The notes below the pieces were generated by a model. It did not search any database. It had not been told where the DNA came from and was given only the letters and a program-made list of their open reading frames with translations. Of a DNA stretch of 64,000 nucleotides, positions 49,422-61,066 are shown in pieces. The position numbers and the translations under genes were made by a program. Origin of the DNA: Streptomyces cucumeris. Lineage in GTDB: Bacteria; Actinomycetota; Actinomycetes; Streptomycetales; Streptomycetaceae. Numbering within the stretch: the stretch's first letter is position 1; the number at the start of each line of letters is the position of its first letter. The stretch lies in contig NZ_JANCLX010000008.1 of NCBI RefSeq assembly GCF_024295805.1, positions 260,769 to 324,768 of the forward strand, written 5' to 3'.

Positions 49422-50810
49422 GTGGCGAACGACGCCAGCACCGTTTTCGACCTAGTGATCCTCGGAGGCGGTAGCGGCGGTTACGCCGCTGCCCTGCGCG
49501 CGGCGCAGCTGGGTCTGGACGTCGCCCTGATCGAGAAGGACAAGCTGGGCGGCACCTGCCTGCACCGCGGCTGCATCCCCACCAAGGCTCTGCTGCACGC
49601 CGGTGAGATCGCCGACCAGGCCCGCGAGGGCTCGGAATTCGGTGTGAATACCACCTTCGAGGGCATCGACATCGAGGGTGTGCACAAGTACAAGGACGGC
49701 GTGGTCACGGGCCTGTACAAGGGCCTCCAGGGTCTGATCGCGTCCCGCAAGGTCACCTATGTGACGGGCGAGGGCCGGCTGTCCTCCCCGACCTCGGTCG
49801 ATGTGAACGGCGAGCGCTACACCGGCCGCCACATCCTGCTCGCCACCGGTTCGGTGCCGAAGTCGCTCCCCGGTCTCGAGATCGACGGCAACCGCGTCAT
49901 CTCCTCGGACCACGCCCTGGTGCTGGACCGGGTGCCGAAGTCCGCGATCGTGCTGGGCGGCGGTGTCATCGGCGTCGAGTTCGCCTCCGCGTGGAAGTCC
50001 TTCGGGGCCGACATCACCATCGTCGAGGCGCTCCCCCACCTCGTCCCGGTCGAGGACGAGAGCAGCTCCAAGCTGCTGGAGCGCGCCTTCCGCAAGCGCG
50101 GTATCAACTTCTCCCTCGGCTCCCGCTTCTCGGGCGTCGAGTACACCGCCGACGGCGTCAAGGTCTCGCTGGAGAACGGCAAGACCTTCGAGGCCGAGCT
50201 GCTGCTCGTGGCCGTCGGCCGCGGCCCGGTCTCGCAGGGCCTGGGCTACGAGGAGGCCGGGGTCGCCATGGACCGCGGCTATGTCCTGGTCGACGAGTAC
50301 ATGCAGACCAACGTCCCGACCATCTCCGCCGTCGGTGACCTGGTCCCCACCCTCCAGCTCGCCCACGTCGGCTTCGCCGAGGGCATGCTGGTGGCCGAGC
50401 GGCTGGCCGGTCAGAAGACCGTCCCGATCGACTACGACGGTGTGCCGCGGGTCACGTACTGCCACCCCGAGGTCGCCTCCGTCGGCATCACCGAGGCCAA
50501 GGCCAAGGAGCTGTACGGCGCGGACAAGGTCGTCGCCCTGAAGTACAACCTCGCGGGCAACGGCAAGAGCAAGATCCTCAAGACCGCGGGCGAGATCAAG
50601 CTCGTCCAGGTCCGCGACGGCGCCGTCGTCGGTGTCCACATGGTGGGTGACCGGATGGGCGAGCAGGTCGGCGAAGCCCAGCTCATCTACAACTGGGAGG
50701 CGCTGCCGGCCGAGGTCGCACAGCTCGTCCACGCCCACCCGACCCAGAACGAGGCGCTCGGCGAGGCCCACCTGGCCCTGGCCGGCAAGCCGCTGCACTC
50801 CCACGACTAA
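49422..50810 (+). CDS. lpdA: Dihydrolipoyl dehydrogenase (E3)
   Basis: 462 residues from GTG 49422, with GGAGGAC spaced correctly; ATG 49404 is a worse start. FDLVILGGGSGGYAAALRAAQLG binds FAD, GGTCLHRGCIPTKALLH holds the redox disulfide, VLGGGVIGVEFASAW binds NAD, and VHAHPTQNEALGEA near the end has the catalytic His-Glu. It reoxidises the lipoyl arms of the PDH and OGDH complexes. The E2 gene starts 50 bp downstream, so the pair is an operon. Confidence 0.96.
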   Translation: MANDASTVFDLVILGGGSGGYAAALRAAQLGLDVALIEKDKLGGTCLHRGCIPTKALLHAGEIADQAREGSEFGVNTTFEGIDIEGVHKYKDGVVTGLYKGLQGLIASRKVTYVTGEGRLSSPTSVDVNGERYTGRHILLATGSVPKSLPGLEIDGNRVISSDHALVLDRVPKSAIVLGGGVIGVEFASAWKSFGADITIVEALPHLVPVEDESSSKLLERAFRKRGINFSLGSRFSGVEYTADGVKVSLENGKTFEAELLLVAVGRGPVSQGLGYEEAGVAMDRGYVLVDEYMQTNVPTISAVGDLVPTLQLAHVGFAEGMLVAERLAGQKTVPIDYDGVPRVTYCHPEVASVGITEAKAKELYGADKVVALKYNLAGNGKSKILKTAGEIKLVQVRDGAVVGVHMVGDRMGEQVGEAQLIYNWEALPAEVAQLVHAHPTQNEALGEAHLALAGKPLHSHD

Positions 50811-50860
50811 TCGTTCGAGCGCGAACCATCCGTACAGATCGTTAAGGAGCAACCGAAACC

Positions 50861-52591
50861 ATGGCGGTTTCCGTAACCCTGCCGGCGCTCGGCGAGAGCG
50901 TGACCGAGGGCACCGTCACCCGTTGGCTCAAGGCCGAGGGTGAGCGTGTCGAGGCCGACGAGCCACTGCTCGAAGTCTCCACCGACAAGGTCGACACCGA
51001 GATCCCGGCCCCGGCGGCCGGTGTGCTGTCGTCCATCAAGGTCGCCGAGGACGAGACGGTCGAGGTCGGCGCCGAGCTCGCCGTCATCGACGACGGCGGC
51101 GGCGCCCCCGCCGAGACCCCCGCCCCGGCGGAGGAGCCCGCTCCGGCGGCGCAGCCCGAGCCCGCCCCGGCCGCCGAGGCCCCGGCTCCCGAGCCCGCCG
51201 CGGCCGCCCCGGCCGGTGGCGCCGAGGGCACCGACGTGGTGCTTCCGGCGCTCGGCGAGTCGGTGACCGAGGGCACCGTCACCCGCTGGCTCAAGGAGGT
51301 CGGTGACTCGGTCGAGGCCGACGAGCCGCTCCTGGAGGTCTCCACCGACAAGGTCGACACCGAGATCCCGGCCCCGGCCGCGGGCACCCTGCTGGAGATC
51401 CTGGTCGCCGAGGACGAGACCGCCGAGGTCGGCGCCAAGCTGGCCGTCATCGGCGCCGCGGGGGCCGCTCCGGCCGCCGCACCGGCCCCGGCCGCCCCGG
51501 CCCCGCAGGAGGCGCCGAAGCAGGAGGCTCCCGCCCCGGCCCCGGCTCCCGAGCCGGTCCAGCAGGCTCCGGCTCCGCAGGCGCCCGCCGCCCCGGCTCC
51601 GGCGGCCACCCCGGCCGCGCCGGCCGCCCCGTCGATCCCCGCCCCCTCCGCCCCCGAGGCCGAGGGCGCCTATGTGACCCCGCTGGTGCGCAAGCTCGCC
51701 GCCGAGAACGGCGTCGACCTGGCCACCGTCAAGGGCACCGGCGTCGGCGGCCGGATCCGCAAGCAGGACGTCATCGCCGCCGCCGAGGCCGCCAAGGCCG
51801 CCGCCGCTGCCCCGGCTCCGGCCGCCGCCGCGCCGGCCGCCAAGAAGGCCCCGGTGCTCGAGGCGTCCCCGCTGCGCGGTCAGACCGTCAAGATGACCCG
51901 CATGCGCAAGGTCATCGGCGACAACATGATGAAGGCGCTGCACGGCCAGGCCCAGCTTTCCTCGGTCGTCGAGGTCGACGTCACCCGGCTGATGAAGCTG
52001 CGCACGCAGGCCAAGGACTCGTTCGCGGCCCGTGAAGGCGTCAAGCTCTCCCCGATGCCGTTCTTCGTCAAGGCCGCGGCCCAGGCGCTGAAGGCCCACC
52101 CGGTCATCAACGCCCGGATCAACGAGGACGAGGGCACCATCACCTACTTCGACTCGGAGAACGTCGGCATCGCCGTGGACTCCGAGAAGGGCCTGATGAC
52201 CCCGGTCATCAAGGGTGCGGGCAACCTCAACCTGGCCGGTATCGCCAAGGCCACCGCCGATCTGGCGGGCAAGGTGCGCGGTAACAAGATCACGCCCGAC
52301 GAGCTGGCCGGCGCGACCTTCACGATCAGCAACACCGGTTCGCGCGGTGCGCTGTTCGACACGATCATCGTGCCGCCGAACCAGGTCGCGATCCTGGGCA
52401 TCGGCGCCACGGTGAAGCGCCCGGCCGTCATGGAGACCCCGGAGGGCACCGTCATCGGCGTCCGGGACATGACGTACCTGACGCTCTCCTACGACCACCG
52501 CCTGGTGGACGGTGCCGACGCGGCCCGCTACCTGTCGGCCGTCAAGGAGATCCTGGAGGCCGGTGAGTTCGAGGTCGAGCTCGGCCTCTGA
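50861..52591 (+). CDS. sucB: Dihydrolipoamide acyltransferase (E2), two lipoyl domains
   Basis: 576 residues from ATG 50861. Two lipoyl domains (about 1-80 and 125-205), each with lipoylated Lys in VSTDKVDTEIPAP, are separated by Ala/Pro linkers. The subunit-binding domain VTPLVRKLAAENGVDLATVKGTG lies at about 270, and the catalytic acyltransferase domain ends with YDHRLVDGADAARYL (active-site His and Asp). It is conventionally called SucB, but the adjacent aceE and shared lpd suggest it also, or mainly, serves pyruvate dehydrogenase, as AceF does in Corynebacterium. A strong terminator follows. Confidence 0.93.
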   Translation: MAVSVTLPALGESVTEGTVTRWLKAEGERVEADEPLLEVSTDKVDTEIPAPAAGVLSSIKVAEDETVEVGAELAVIDDGGGAPAETPAPAEEPAPAAQPEPAPAAEAPAPEPAAAAPAGGAEGTDVVLPALGESVTEGTVTRWLKEVGDSVEADEPLLEVSTDKVDTEIPAPAAGTLLEILVAEDETAEVGAKLAVIGAAGAAPAAAPAPAAPAPQEAPKQEAPAPAPAPEPVQQAPAPQAPAAPAPAATPAAPAAPSIPAPSAPEAEGAYVTPLVRKLAAENGVDLATVKGTGVGGRIRKQDVIAAAEAAKAAAAAPAPAAAAPAAKKAPVLEASPLRGQTVKMTRMRKVIGDNMMKALHGQAQLSSVVEVDVTRLMKLRTQAKDSFAAREGVKLSPMPFFVKAAAQALKAHPVINARINEDEGTITYFDSENVGIAVDSEKGLMTPVIKGAGNLNLAGIAKATADLAGKVRGNKITPDELAGATFTISNTGSRGALFDTIIVPPNQVAILGIGATVKRPAVMETPEGTVIGVRDMTYLTLSYDHRLVDGADAARYLSAVKEILEAGEFEVELGL

Positions 52592-52620
52592 CCGGCCCAC
52601 GGCTGACGCCGACGGCTACC

Positions 52621-52657
52621 GCCGCGCCCCGCACGGGTTTTCCGTGCGGGGCGCGGC
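52621..52657 (+). terminator. Strong terminator of the lpd-E2 operon
   Basis: Perfect 16-bp stem GCCGCGCCCCGCACGG (52621-52636) with CCGTGCGGGGCGCGGC (52642-52657), loop GTTTT, 30 bases past the E2 stop. Confidence 0.88.
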
Positions 52658-52753
52658 CCATTTCCGGGGCCCCTTACGGGGCAGACGGTCCGCGGGGCGT
52701 TCCGCCGCCTGGATAATGACTTCCGTTCACCATTGGTCCCGAAGGAGCGCCCC

Positions 52754-53377
52754 ATGGCCCCGCCCGTCGTCCACTCGCTGCGCGAGCAGATCCGCGAGCA
52801 CATCGTGGAGGGGATCGTCAGCGGGCGCTGGAAGCCGGGCGAGCGGATCGTGGAGCGGCGGATCGCGACGGAACTGGAGGTCAGCCAGACCCCTGTCCGC
52901 GAGGCGCTGCGGGAGCTGGAATCCCTGCGGCTGATCGAGTCGGCTCCCAACAAGGGCGTCCGGGTGCGGAACCTGACCGCATCCGACCTCGAGGAGATCT
53001 ATCCGGTACGGGCCGGACTGGAGCAGATGGCGGCGGAGCTGGCCGCGCCCCGGCTGGCCGAGGACACCTCAGCCCTGGAGCCCGAGGTGCGGGCGCTGTA
53101 CGAGGCGGACCGCAAGGCCGACGGCGAGGCGCAGGTCCGGCACACCGTGGCCTTCCACCGCGAGCTGGTGCGGGCCTCGGGGAACAGCGTGCTGCTGCAC
53201 ACCTGGGAGTCGCTGGGCATCGAGATCTGGACGACGCTGTCCATCCGGTGGCTGGGCACCGTGCAGCAGTCCTACGCCGAGGAGCACCAGGCGGTCGTGG
53301 ACGCCTTCCGGCGCCGGGACCCGCGGGTGGGTGAACTCGTGAAGGAGCATGTGCTCGGCTGTGCACCGCGTGCCTGA
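52754..53377 (+). CDS. GntR-family (FadR subfamily) transcriptional regulator
   Basis: 207 residues from ATG 52754 behind GAAGGAG. N-terminal winged helix SLREQIREHIVEGIVSGRWKPGERIVERRIATELEVSQTPVREALRELE is textbook GntR, followed by an all-helical FCD ligand domain with metal-binding-type residues (DLEEIYPVRAGLE, HTVAFHRELVRASG, EEHQAVVDAF). It sits directly ahead of aceE, 93 bp away, where a perfect 17-bp palindrome lies. It probably senses a small carboxylate and controls aceE and/or itself. Confidence 0.9.
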   Translation: MAPPVVHSLREQIREHIVEGIVSGRWKPGERIVERRIATELEVSQTPVREALRELESLRLIESAPNKGVRVRNLTASDLEEIYPVRAGLEQMAAELAAPRLAEDTSALEPEVRALYEADRKADGEAQVRHTVAFHRELVRASGNSVLLHTWESLGIEIWTTLSIRWLGTVQQSYAEEHQAVVDAFRRRDPRVGELVKEHVLGCAPRA

Positions 53378-53435
53378 TTTCGCGGCACGGAATGCCATTT
53401 TCGCGGTACGGAGTACTTTTTTCGCTCCGGGGCTT

Positions 53436-53452
53436 TGATCGATCATCGATCA
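53436..53452. promoter_or_regulatory. 17-bp perfect palindrome upstream of aceE
   Basis: TGATCGAT-C-ATCGATCA, ending 18 bases before the aceE start codon. A GntR regulator gene stops 58 bases upstream of it. Size and symmetry suit a GntR dimer, and position would block transcription or the ribosome. aceE has no clear Shine-Dalgarno between this site and its ATG. Confidence 0.6.
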
Positions 53453-53470
53453 GAACTTACAGTCGGCAGC

Positions 53471-56149
<2,679 letters not shown>

Positions 56150-56164
56150 GGCCCGCCCCCGGCT

Positions 56165-56205
56165 CCGCCGTCGTGCGGCCGCGTCTCGCGGTCGCACGAC
56201 GGCGG
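56165..56205 (+). terminator. Terminator of aceE
   Basis: 13-bp stem CCGCCGTCGTGCG (56165-56177) with CGCACGACGGCGG (56193-56205), with a further CCGCG/CGCGG pairing inside; 15 bases past the stop. Confidence 0.83.
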
Positions 56206-56264
56206 TTCTCATGCGCCCGCCGCTTCCGCCGGGGGCCCGCGCCGCTGAGGGGCATGATGGGCGG

Positions 56265-57230
56265 GTGCGCGCTGCCCGGCTGATCAAGATGGTGCTTCTG
56301 CTCCAGGCCCGGCCCTCGATGACGGGGGCCGAGCTCGCCCGTGAGCTGGAGGTCTCCGAGCGGACCGTCACCCGCGACGCCGCCGCGCTCTCCGAGGCGG
56401 GTGTCCCCGTCTACGCGGACCGGGGCCGCGCCGGGGGGTACCGGCTCATCGGCGGCTACCGCACCCGGCTCACCGGGCTCGGCCGGGCGGAGGCCGAGGC
56501 GCTGTTCCTCTCCGGCGTACCGTCCGCGCTGCGCGAGATGGGGCTCGGCGACGCCGCCTCCGCGGCCCGGCTGAAGGTCTCCGCGGCCCTGCTGCCGGAG
56601 CTGCGGGACGCCTCCTACAGCGTGGCCCAGCGCTTCCATCTGGACGCCCCCGGCTGGTGGCAGGAGCCGCAGACACCCGAGCTGCTGCCACCGCTGGCCG
56701 ACGCGGTCTGGGACGACCGGCGGATCACCGTCCGCTACCGGCGCCGGGACACCGAGGTGGCCCGGGAGCTGGAGCCGTACGGCCTCGTGCTCAAGGCGGG
56801 CGTCTGGTACCTGGCGGCCCGTGCGGAGGGCGACTTCCGGGTGTACCGGGTGGACCGCTTCGTCTCCGTCGAACCCGGTGAGGACCGCTTCGAGCGGGCC
56901 GGGGAGTTCGAGCTGCCCTCCTTCTGGGAGGAACGGGCGGCCCAGTTCGCACGCTCGATCCTGCGCGAACGGACCGTGCTGCGGCTCACCCCGGAGGGCG
57001 CCCGGCAGCTTCCCTACGTCACCGACCGCACGGCCGCCGAGGAGGCGGTGCGCGGCGCCGGGGAGCCCGACGGACAGGGGCGGATCACCGTCACTCTGGC
57101 CGTCGAGTCGCAGGAGGTGGCCTTCGGGCAGCTACTGGCCCTCGGCCCGGAGGCCGAGGTGCTGGAGCCGCCGGAGCTGCGGGAGCGGTTCGCCGAGGCA
57201 GCGCGGCGCGCTGCCCGGCTCTACGGGTAG
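56265..57230 (+). CDS. WYL-domain transcriptional regulator (YafY-type)
   Basis: 321 residues from GTG 56265. N-terminal HTH_11 domain RLIKMVLLLQARPSMTGAELARELEVSERTVTRDAAALSEAG, then the wing (VPVYADRGRAGGYRL). The WYL domain is at about residues 145-230: ITVRYRRRDTEVARELEPYGLVLKAGVWYLAARAEGDFRVYRVDR, with PYGLV and WYLAA giving the signature. A C-terminal WCX domain ends LRERFAEAARRAARLYG. It probably senses a ligand or nucleic acid; its target is unknown. Closely related regulators are common in Streptomyces. Confidence 0.9.
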   Translation: MRAARLIKMVLLLQARPSMTGAELARELEVSERTVTRDAAALSEAGVPVYADRGRAGGYRLIGGYRTRLTGLGRAEAEALFLSGVPSALREMGLGDAASAARLKVSAALLPELRDASYSVAQRFHLDAPGWWQEPQTPELLPPLADAVWDDRRITVRYRRRDTEVARELEPYGLVLKAGVWYLAARAEGDFRVYRVDRFVSVEPGEDRFERAGEFELPSFWEERAAQFARSILRERTVLRLTPEGARQLPYVTDRTAAEEAVRGAGEPDGQGRITVTLAVESQEVAFGQLLALGPEAEVLEPPELRERFAEAARRAARLYG

Positions 57231-57579
57231 CGCTCCGCGAGGAGGTGCCGGGAGGCGCCGTCCCGCATCCGCGGCCACGTGGTGGCCGGTCGCGCCCACG
57301 CGGCGGAGCCGCACATCGACACGGCCCCGCGCCCCTGCGGCGCGCAACCGACCCGCCCGGACCTCGGCGACACCGCTCAGCGGGCGGCGCTGCGCGAGGC
57401 GTCCCGCGTCCGCTGCCGCGCCGTGGCCGGTGACGCGGCTCCCCGCCGCGGAGCGCTCGTGCCGCGTCAGCCGAGGTGTGCCCCGAAGTCCGGGCGGCAA
57501 CGCCGCGGGGCACCTCCCGGCGGTAGCCGGGCGCGGCCGGGCCAGGGCGGCGAGCGGGGCGAACCTCGGCCGATGGGCG
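57231..57579. other. Gene-free convergent spacer
   Basis: 349 GC-rich bases between the WYL regulator and the convergent SDR gene. Open frames here are compositionally random. Only a short GGCCAC-GTG-GTGGCC symmetric element (57274-57288) stands out, and it is too common a type of sequence to name. Confidence 0.5.
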
Positions 57580-58500
57580 CTAGCGGTAGTCCTCCGCCGT
57601 GCCCTCCTTGCCGCCGAAGACGATGTCGCGGAAGTAGCCGACGCCGTCCGGCCGGGAGCCGTCGAGGTCGGTGAAGCCGTAGACCTTGGCCAGCTCACCG
57701 CTGAAGACGGACTTCCCGCTCCAGCGGGCCCGGTCCGGATCGGCGGCGAGCGCGGCCACCGCCCGCCCGACGAAGTGCGGTGTCTCGGCGATGCCGAAAT
57801 GCGGTTCCTGCTCCACCGCGTCCCGCCAGTTCTCCTCGGTCACCCCGAAGTGGTCCAGCATCTGCTCGGAGCGCAGGAACCCCGGGGACAGGCACACCGC
57901 CGTGGCGTCGAACTCCTTCAGCTCCTGGGCGAGCCCGAAGGCGGTCCGGATGGGCGCGTTCTTGGTGATGTCGAAGAAGAGGTTCACCCGGTAGGTCTTG
58001 TTGAACTCCTCGTTGCCGTCGGTGATCTCGACCACCAGCCCGCCCGGGTTCCGGACCAGCAGCGGCAGCGCGTAGTAGAGGGTGATCAGATGGGTCTCGA
58101 TACCGAGCCGGAGCATCCGCAGCCCGCTCGTCAGATTCGTCTCCCAGGTCTTCTTGTCGAACTCGATCAGCGCCTCACCGCCCCAGAGGTCGTTGACCAG
58201 GATGTCCAGCCGCCCCCGCTCCCGGTCGATGCGCTCGACGAGCTGCTGTACCCGCTCCGGCTCCAGGTGATCGGTGGGCACCGCGATGCCCTCACCGCCC
58301 GCGGCGGTGACCAGTTCGGCCGTCTCCTCGATGGTCTCGGTGGTCCGGCCGACCTCGCTGGCCCGCTCCCGTGTGGTGCGTCCGGTCACATAGACGGTGG
58401 CGCCGGCCGCCCCCAGCTCGACCGCCATCGCGCGGCCCGCGCCGCGGGTCGCCCCCGCGACGAGTGCGATCCTGCCCGCCAGTGCGCCCTGAGTGCTCAC
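57580..58500 (-). CDS. SDR-family protein lacking the catalytic tyrosine
   Basis: 306 residues from GTG 58500, chosen because GAAGGGAC lies six bases upstream; ATG 58530 lacks such a site. The Rossmann dinucleotide motif AGATRGAGRAMAVELG and VYVTGRTTRERA are intact, so NADP binding is likely, and DILVNDLWGGEA replaces NNAG. At the expected YxxxK position the sequence is FDITK (F176, K180), so the catalytic Tyr is Phe; EITDGNEE stands where the Ser is expected. The fold resembles the DHRS1-like SDR group. It may be a non-catalytic cofactor-binding protein. Confidence 0.83.
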   Translation of the reverse strand: MSTQGALAGRIALVAGATRGAGRAMAVELGAAGATVYVTGRTTRERASEVGRTTETIEETAELVTAAGGEGIAVPTDHLEPERVQQLVERIDRERGRLDILVNDLWGGEALIEFDKKTWETNLTSGLRMLRLGIETHLITLYYALPLLVRNPGGLVVEITDGNEEFNKTYRVNLFFDITKNAPIRTAFGLAQELKEFDATAVCLSPGFLRSEQMLDHFGVTEENWRDAVEQEPHFGIAETPHFVGRAVAALAADPDRARWSGKSVFSGELAKVYGFTDLDGSRPDGVGYFRDIVFGGKEGTAEDYR

Positions 58501-58690
58501 GTAGCTGTCCCTTCGATGGGTGTCCGTCATGGCTGTGCGTTCGACGCTCGCAGGAAATCCCGACATCTTCTGTCGCTTTTTGTTCGCACTTTTCCCGGGT
58601 CCCCGGCAGCGGGGTCGCTCTCCATAACGAGAGGGCCGCATCCGGGTCGCTCCGCGTGCGGGCGCGCCGGGGAGGGCCGATCCTGGTCCC

Positions 58691-59215
58691 GTGATGATGG
58701 ACGAGACGGAGTTCTGGGGGCTGGTCGACAGCGCTCGGGAGGCCGCCGAGGGCGACCCCGAGGACCAGTCCGACGTGCTCGTCGAGCGACTGTCCCAGCT
58801 CGACCCGGACGCCGTGCTGGACTTCGCGCGGCATTTCGAGGCCCGCTCCGACCGGGCCTACCGCTGGGATCTGTGGGGTGCGGCCTGGGTGCTGCTGGGC
58901 GGGGTCAGCGACGATGCGTTCGAGGCGTTCCGCTTCTGGCTGATCGGCCAGGGCCGGGAGGTCTTCGAGGGGGCGCTGCACGAGCCGGACGCCCTCGCCG
59001 AGCTGCTGGACGACTTCGACGACCAGGTGGACGGGGACTGCGAGGACCTGGGGTTCGCGGCGGACGAGGCGTATGAGCGGCTGACCGGGGCGGCCCTGCC
59101 GGAGCTGGGGCTTCCGGGGCCGCCGGACGAACCGGGGGGCGTGGCCATCGACTTCGAGAACGACCGTGAGCTGGCGGAGCGCTACCCCCGGCTCTGGGAG
59201 CGCTTCCGGATCTGA
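58691..59215 (+). CDS. DUF4240 domain protein
   Basis: 174 residues from GTG 58691 (followed by two ATG codons, so the exact start could be 3-6 bases later). MDETEFWGLVDSAREAA and LDPDAVLDFARHFEARSDRAYRWDLWGAAWVLLGGVSDDAFEAFRFWLIGQGREVFEGAL form the helical DUF4240 domain seen in many Streptomyces proteins. It is soluble and acidic, with no catalytic motif. Function unknown. Confidence 0.85.
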   Translation: MMMDETEFWGLVDSAREAAEGDPEDQSDVLVERLSQLDPDAVLDFARHFEARSDRAYRWDLWGAAWVLLGGVSDDAFEAFRFWLIGQGREVFEGALHEPDALAELLDDFDDQVDGDCEDLGFAADEAYERLTGAALPELGLPGPPDEPGGVAIDFENDRELAERYPRLWERFRI

Positions 59216-59258
59216 TCCCCGGTGCCCGCGGGCGGCGCGGGGTCAGGCGGCCCGGTGG

Positions 59259-59807
59259 TCAGGCGGTCAGGCCGCGGCCCATCAGGACGTCGTCCACGTA
59301 GCTCCCCTCGATCAGGAACTCCCCCGGCAGGACGCCCTCCACGGTGAACCCCTCGGACTCGTACAGCCGCCGCGCGGGGGTGTTGGGGCCCAGCACCCGC
59401 AGCGTGATGCGGGTGGCGCCCGCCTGCCGGGCCCGCTCGTACGCGGCGGCCAGCAGCGCCCGCGCCACACCCTTGCCGCGCGCCCGCTCGTCGACCGCGA
59501 GCCCCTGGATCTGCCGCACATGGGCGTTGGAGGCCAGCGGGATCGCCGCGACGAGCCGGAGATAGCCGACGGGGTGCCCGCCGGTCTCGGCCACCAGGAT
59601 GTGCTCGGGGAGGTTGCGGTCGGTGAAGAAGGTGGCGTAGGGCGGCTCGGGGCGCGGCTGCACCGAGTGCACCGGCGACCAGGCGCGCCGGTCCAGTGCG
59701 GCCAGCGCGGTCTCGTCGTCCGCCACGGCGGCACGGACGGTCAACTCCCCCTCACCGGTGGCGCGGAGGGATCCGGCGGGACGGGTGGGCAGGGTCGGCT
59801 CGGACAT
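59259..59807 (-). CDS. GNAT-family N-acetyltransferase
   Basis: 182 residues from ATG 59807. Acetyl-CoA-binding motif A at IQGLAVDERARGKGVARALLAAAYERAR (the V-x-x-x-x-R-G-x-G-x-A core), motif B at ITLRVLGPNTPARRLYESEGF. It ends SYVDDVLMGRGL, like RimI/PhnO-type acetyltransferases of small molecules or protein N-termini. Substrate unknown. It converges with the DUF4240 gene and is divergent from the epimerase gene. Confidence 0.88.
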   Translation of the reverse strand: MSEPTLPTRPAGSLRATGEGELTVRAAVADDETALAALDRRAWSPVHSVQPRPEPPYATFFTDRNLPEHILVAETGGHPVGYLRLVAAIPLASNAHVRQIQGLAVDERARGKGVARALLAAAYERARQAGATRITLRVLGPNTPARRLYESEGFTVEGVLPGEFLIEGSYVDDVLMGRGLTA

Positions 59808-59873
59808 GCCGGTCAGTGTGCCACCGGCCCCGTCGTCCGACATCACCCTCAAGATCGGGGGCAGGATGGTGCC

Positions 59874-60773
59874 ATGCGTATCGCGGTCACCGGCTCCACC
59901 GGACTCATCGGCACGGCTCTCCTCCGCTCACTGCGCGAGGACGGCCACGAGACCGTCCGGCTGGTGCGGCGCACCCCGCGCGGCGAGGGCGAGGTGGAGT
60001 GGGATCCGCAGCGGCAGTGGGTGGACACCGCGGGGCTGACGGGGTGCGACGCGGTGGTCCACCTCGCGGGTGCCGGGATCGGCGACCACCGCTGGACCGA
60101 CGCGTACAAGCGCGAGCTGCGGGACAGCCGGGTGCTGGGCACCGCCGCCATCGCCGATGCCGTGGCCTCCCTGGACACTCCGCCGCGGGTGCTGATCAGC
60201 GGGAGCGCCATCGGGTTCTACGGGGACACGGGGGCGCGCGCCGTGGACGAGAACGCGCCCCCCGGTGACGGCTTTCTCGCCGATCTCTGCCAGGAGTGGG
60301 AGGACGCGGCCGGGGCCGCCCAGGAGGCGGGCATCCGCACGGTGTTCGCGCGCACCGGACTGGTCGTCGCGCCCGAAGGCGGGGCGTGGGGGCGGCTGTT
60401 CCCCCTGTTCAAGGCGGGGCTGGGCGGACGGATGGGCAACGGCCGCCAGTACTGGAGCTTTATCGCCCTGTACGACCACATCGCCGCGCTGCGCCATGTG
60501 ATCGCCTCCGAGGAACTCTCCGGGCCGGTCAACCTCACCGCCCCCACACCGGTCACGAACCGCGAGGTCACGGCGGCCATGGGCCGGGTGCTGCACCGGC
60601 CCACGGTGTTGAGCGTGCCGTCCCCGGCGCTGCGGATCGCCCTGGGCGAGATGTCCGGCGACGTGCTCGGGAGCGTACGGGCGCTGCCCCGGCGGCTGAT
60701 GGACTCCGGCTTCTCCTTCACCTACCCGCATATCGACGAGGCCCTGCGCGCGGCGCTCAAGGAGCAGCGCTGA
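59874..60773 (+). CDS. TIGR01777-type NAD-dependent epimerase (SDR39U1-like)
   Basis: 299 residues from ATG 59874. MRIAVTGSTGLIGTALLRSL is the extended-SDR nucleotide motif, with VVHLAGAGIGDHRWTDAYKRELRDSR, LISGSAIGFYGDTG (Ser-Tyr region) and ARTGLVVAPEGGAWGRLFPLFKAGLGGRMGNGRQYWSFI typical of the YfcH/SDR39U1 family. DUF1731-like C-terminus (FTYPHIDEALRAALK). Family members bind NADP; the in vivo substrate is unknown. Confidence 0.92.
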   Translation: MRIAVTGSTGLIGTALLRSLREDGHETVRLVRRTPRGEGEVEWDPQRQWVDTAGLTGCDAVVHLAGAGIGDHRWTDAYKRELRDSRVLGTAAIADAVASLDTPPRVLISGSAIGFYGDTGARAVDENAPPGDGFLADLCQEWEDAAGAAQEAGIRTVFARTGLVVAPEGGAWGRLFPLFKAGLGGRMGNGRQYWSFIALYDHIAALRHVIASEELSGPVNLTAPTPVTNREVTAAMGRVLHRPTVLSVPSPALRIALGEMSGDVLGSVRALPRRLMDSGFSFTYPHIDEALRAALKEQR

Positions 60774-60884
60774 GCGCGGTCCGCCGAACGTTCTGCGGAG
60801 GGGGTGCACGGGGCGGCGTCCGGAGGGCCGGAGGTGCGTCAACCCCGCTCCGGCGGACGGAATTCCGACCGGTGGATGACCGGT

Positions 60885-60906
60885 GTGCGACCGTCGTGCG
60901 ACCGTG
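60885..60906 (+). repeat. Tandem 11-base repeat upstream of the FAD oxidoreductase
   Basis: Two adjacent copies of GTGCGACCGT(C/G), 160 bases upstream of the 61067 start. It may be a regulator site in direct-repeat form or chance. The remainder of the 293-bp spacer shows nothing further. Confidence 0.35.
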
Positions 60907-61066
60907 CTCGGTCGATGCGCGACTGCCCTCGAACGTTTTTCTGACTACCGTCAAGTACGTCCACGCGTTATCCACCTCACGCTCCGTGTCGCGGGACTCA
61001 CGCTTCCGGCCCGCTGGTTGGGGCATCAGGCCTCCGTAGCGAACGCACCGACCTCGAGGAGGGCAC

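Noticed and set aside
57274..57288. GGCCAC-GTG-GTGGCC symmetric element
   Set aside because: Short and of a kind expected by chance at this GC content; no gene start is near.
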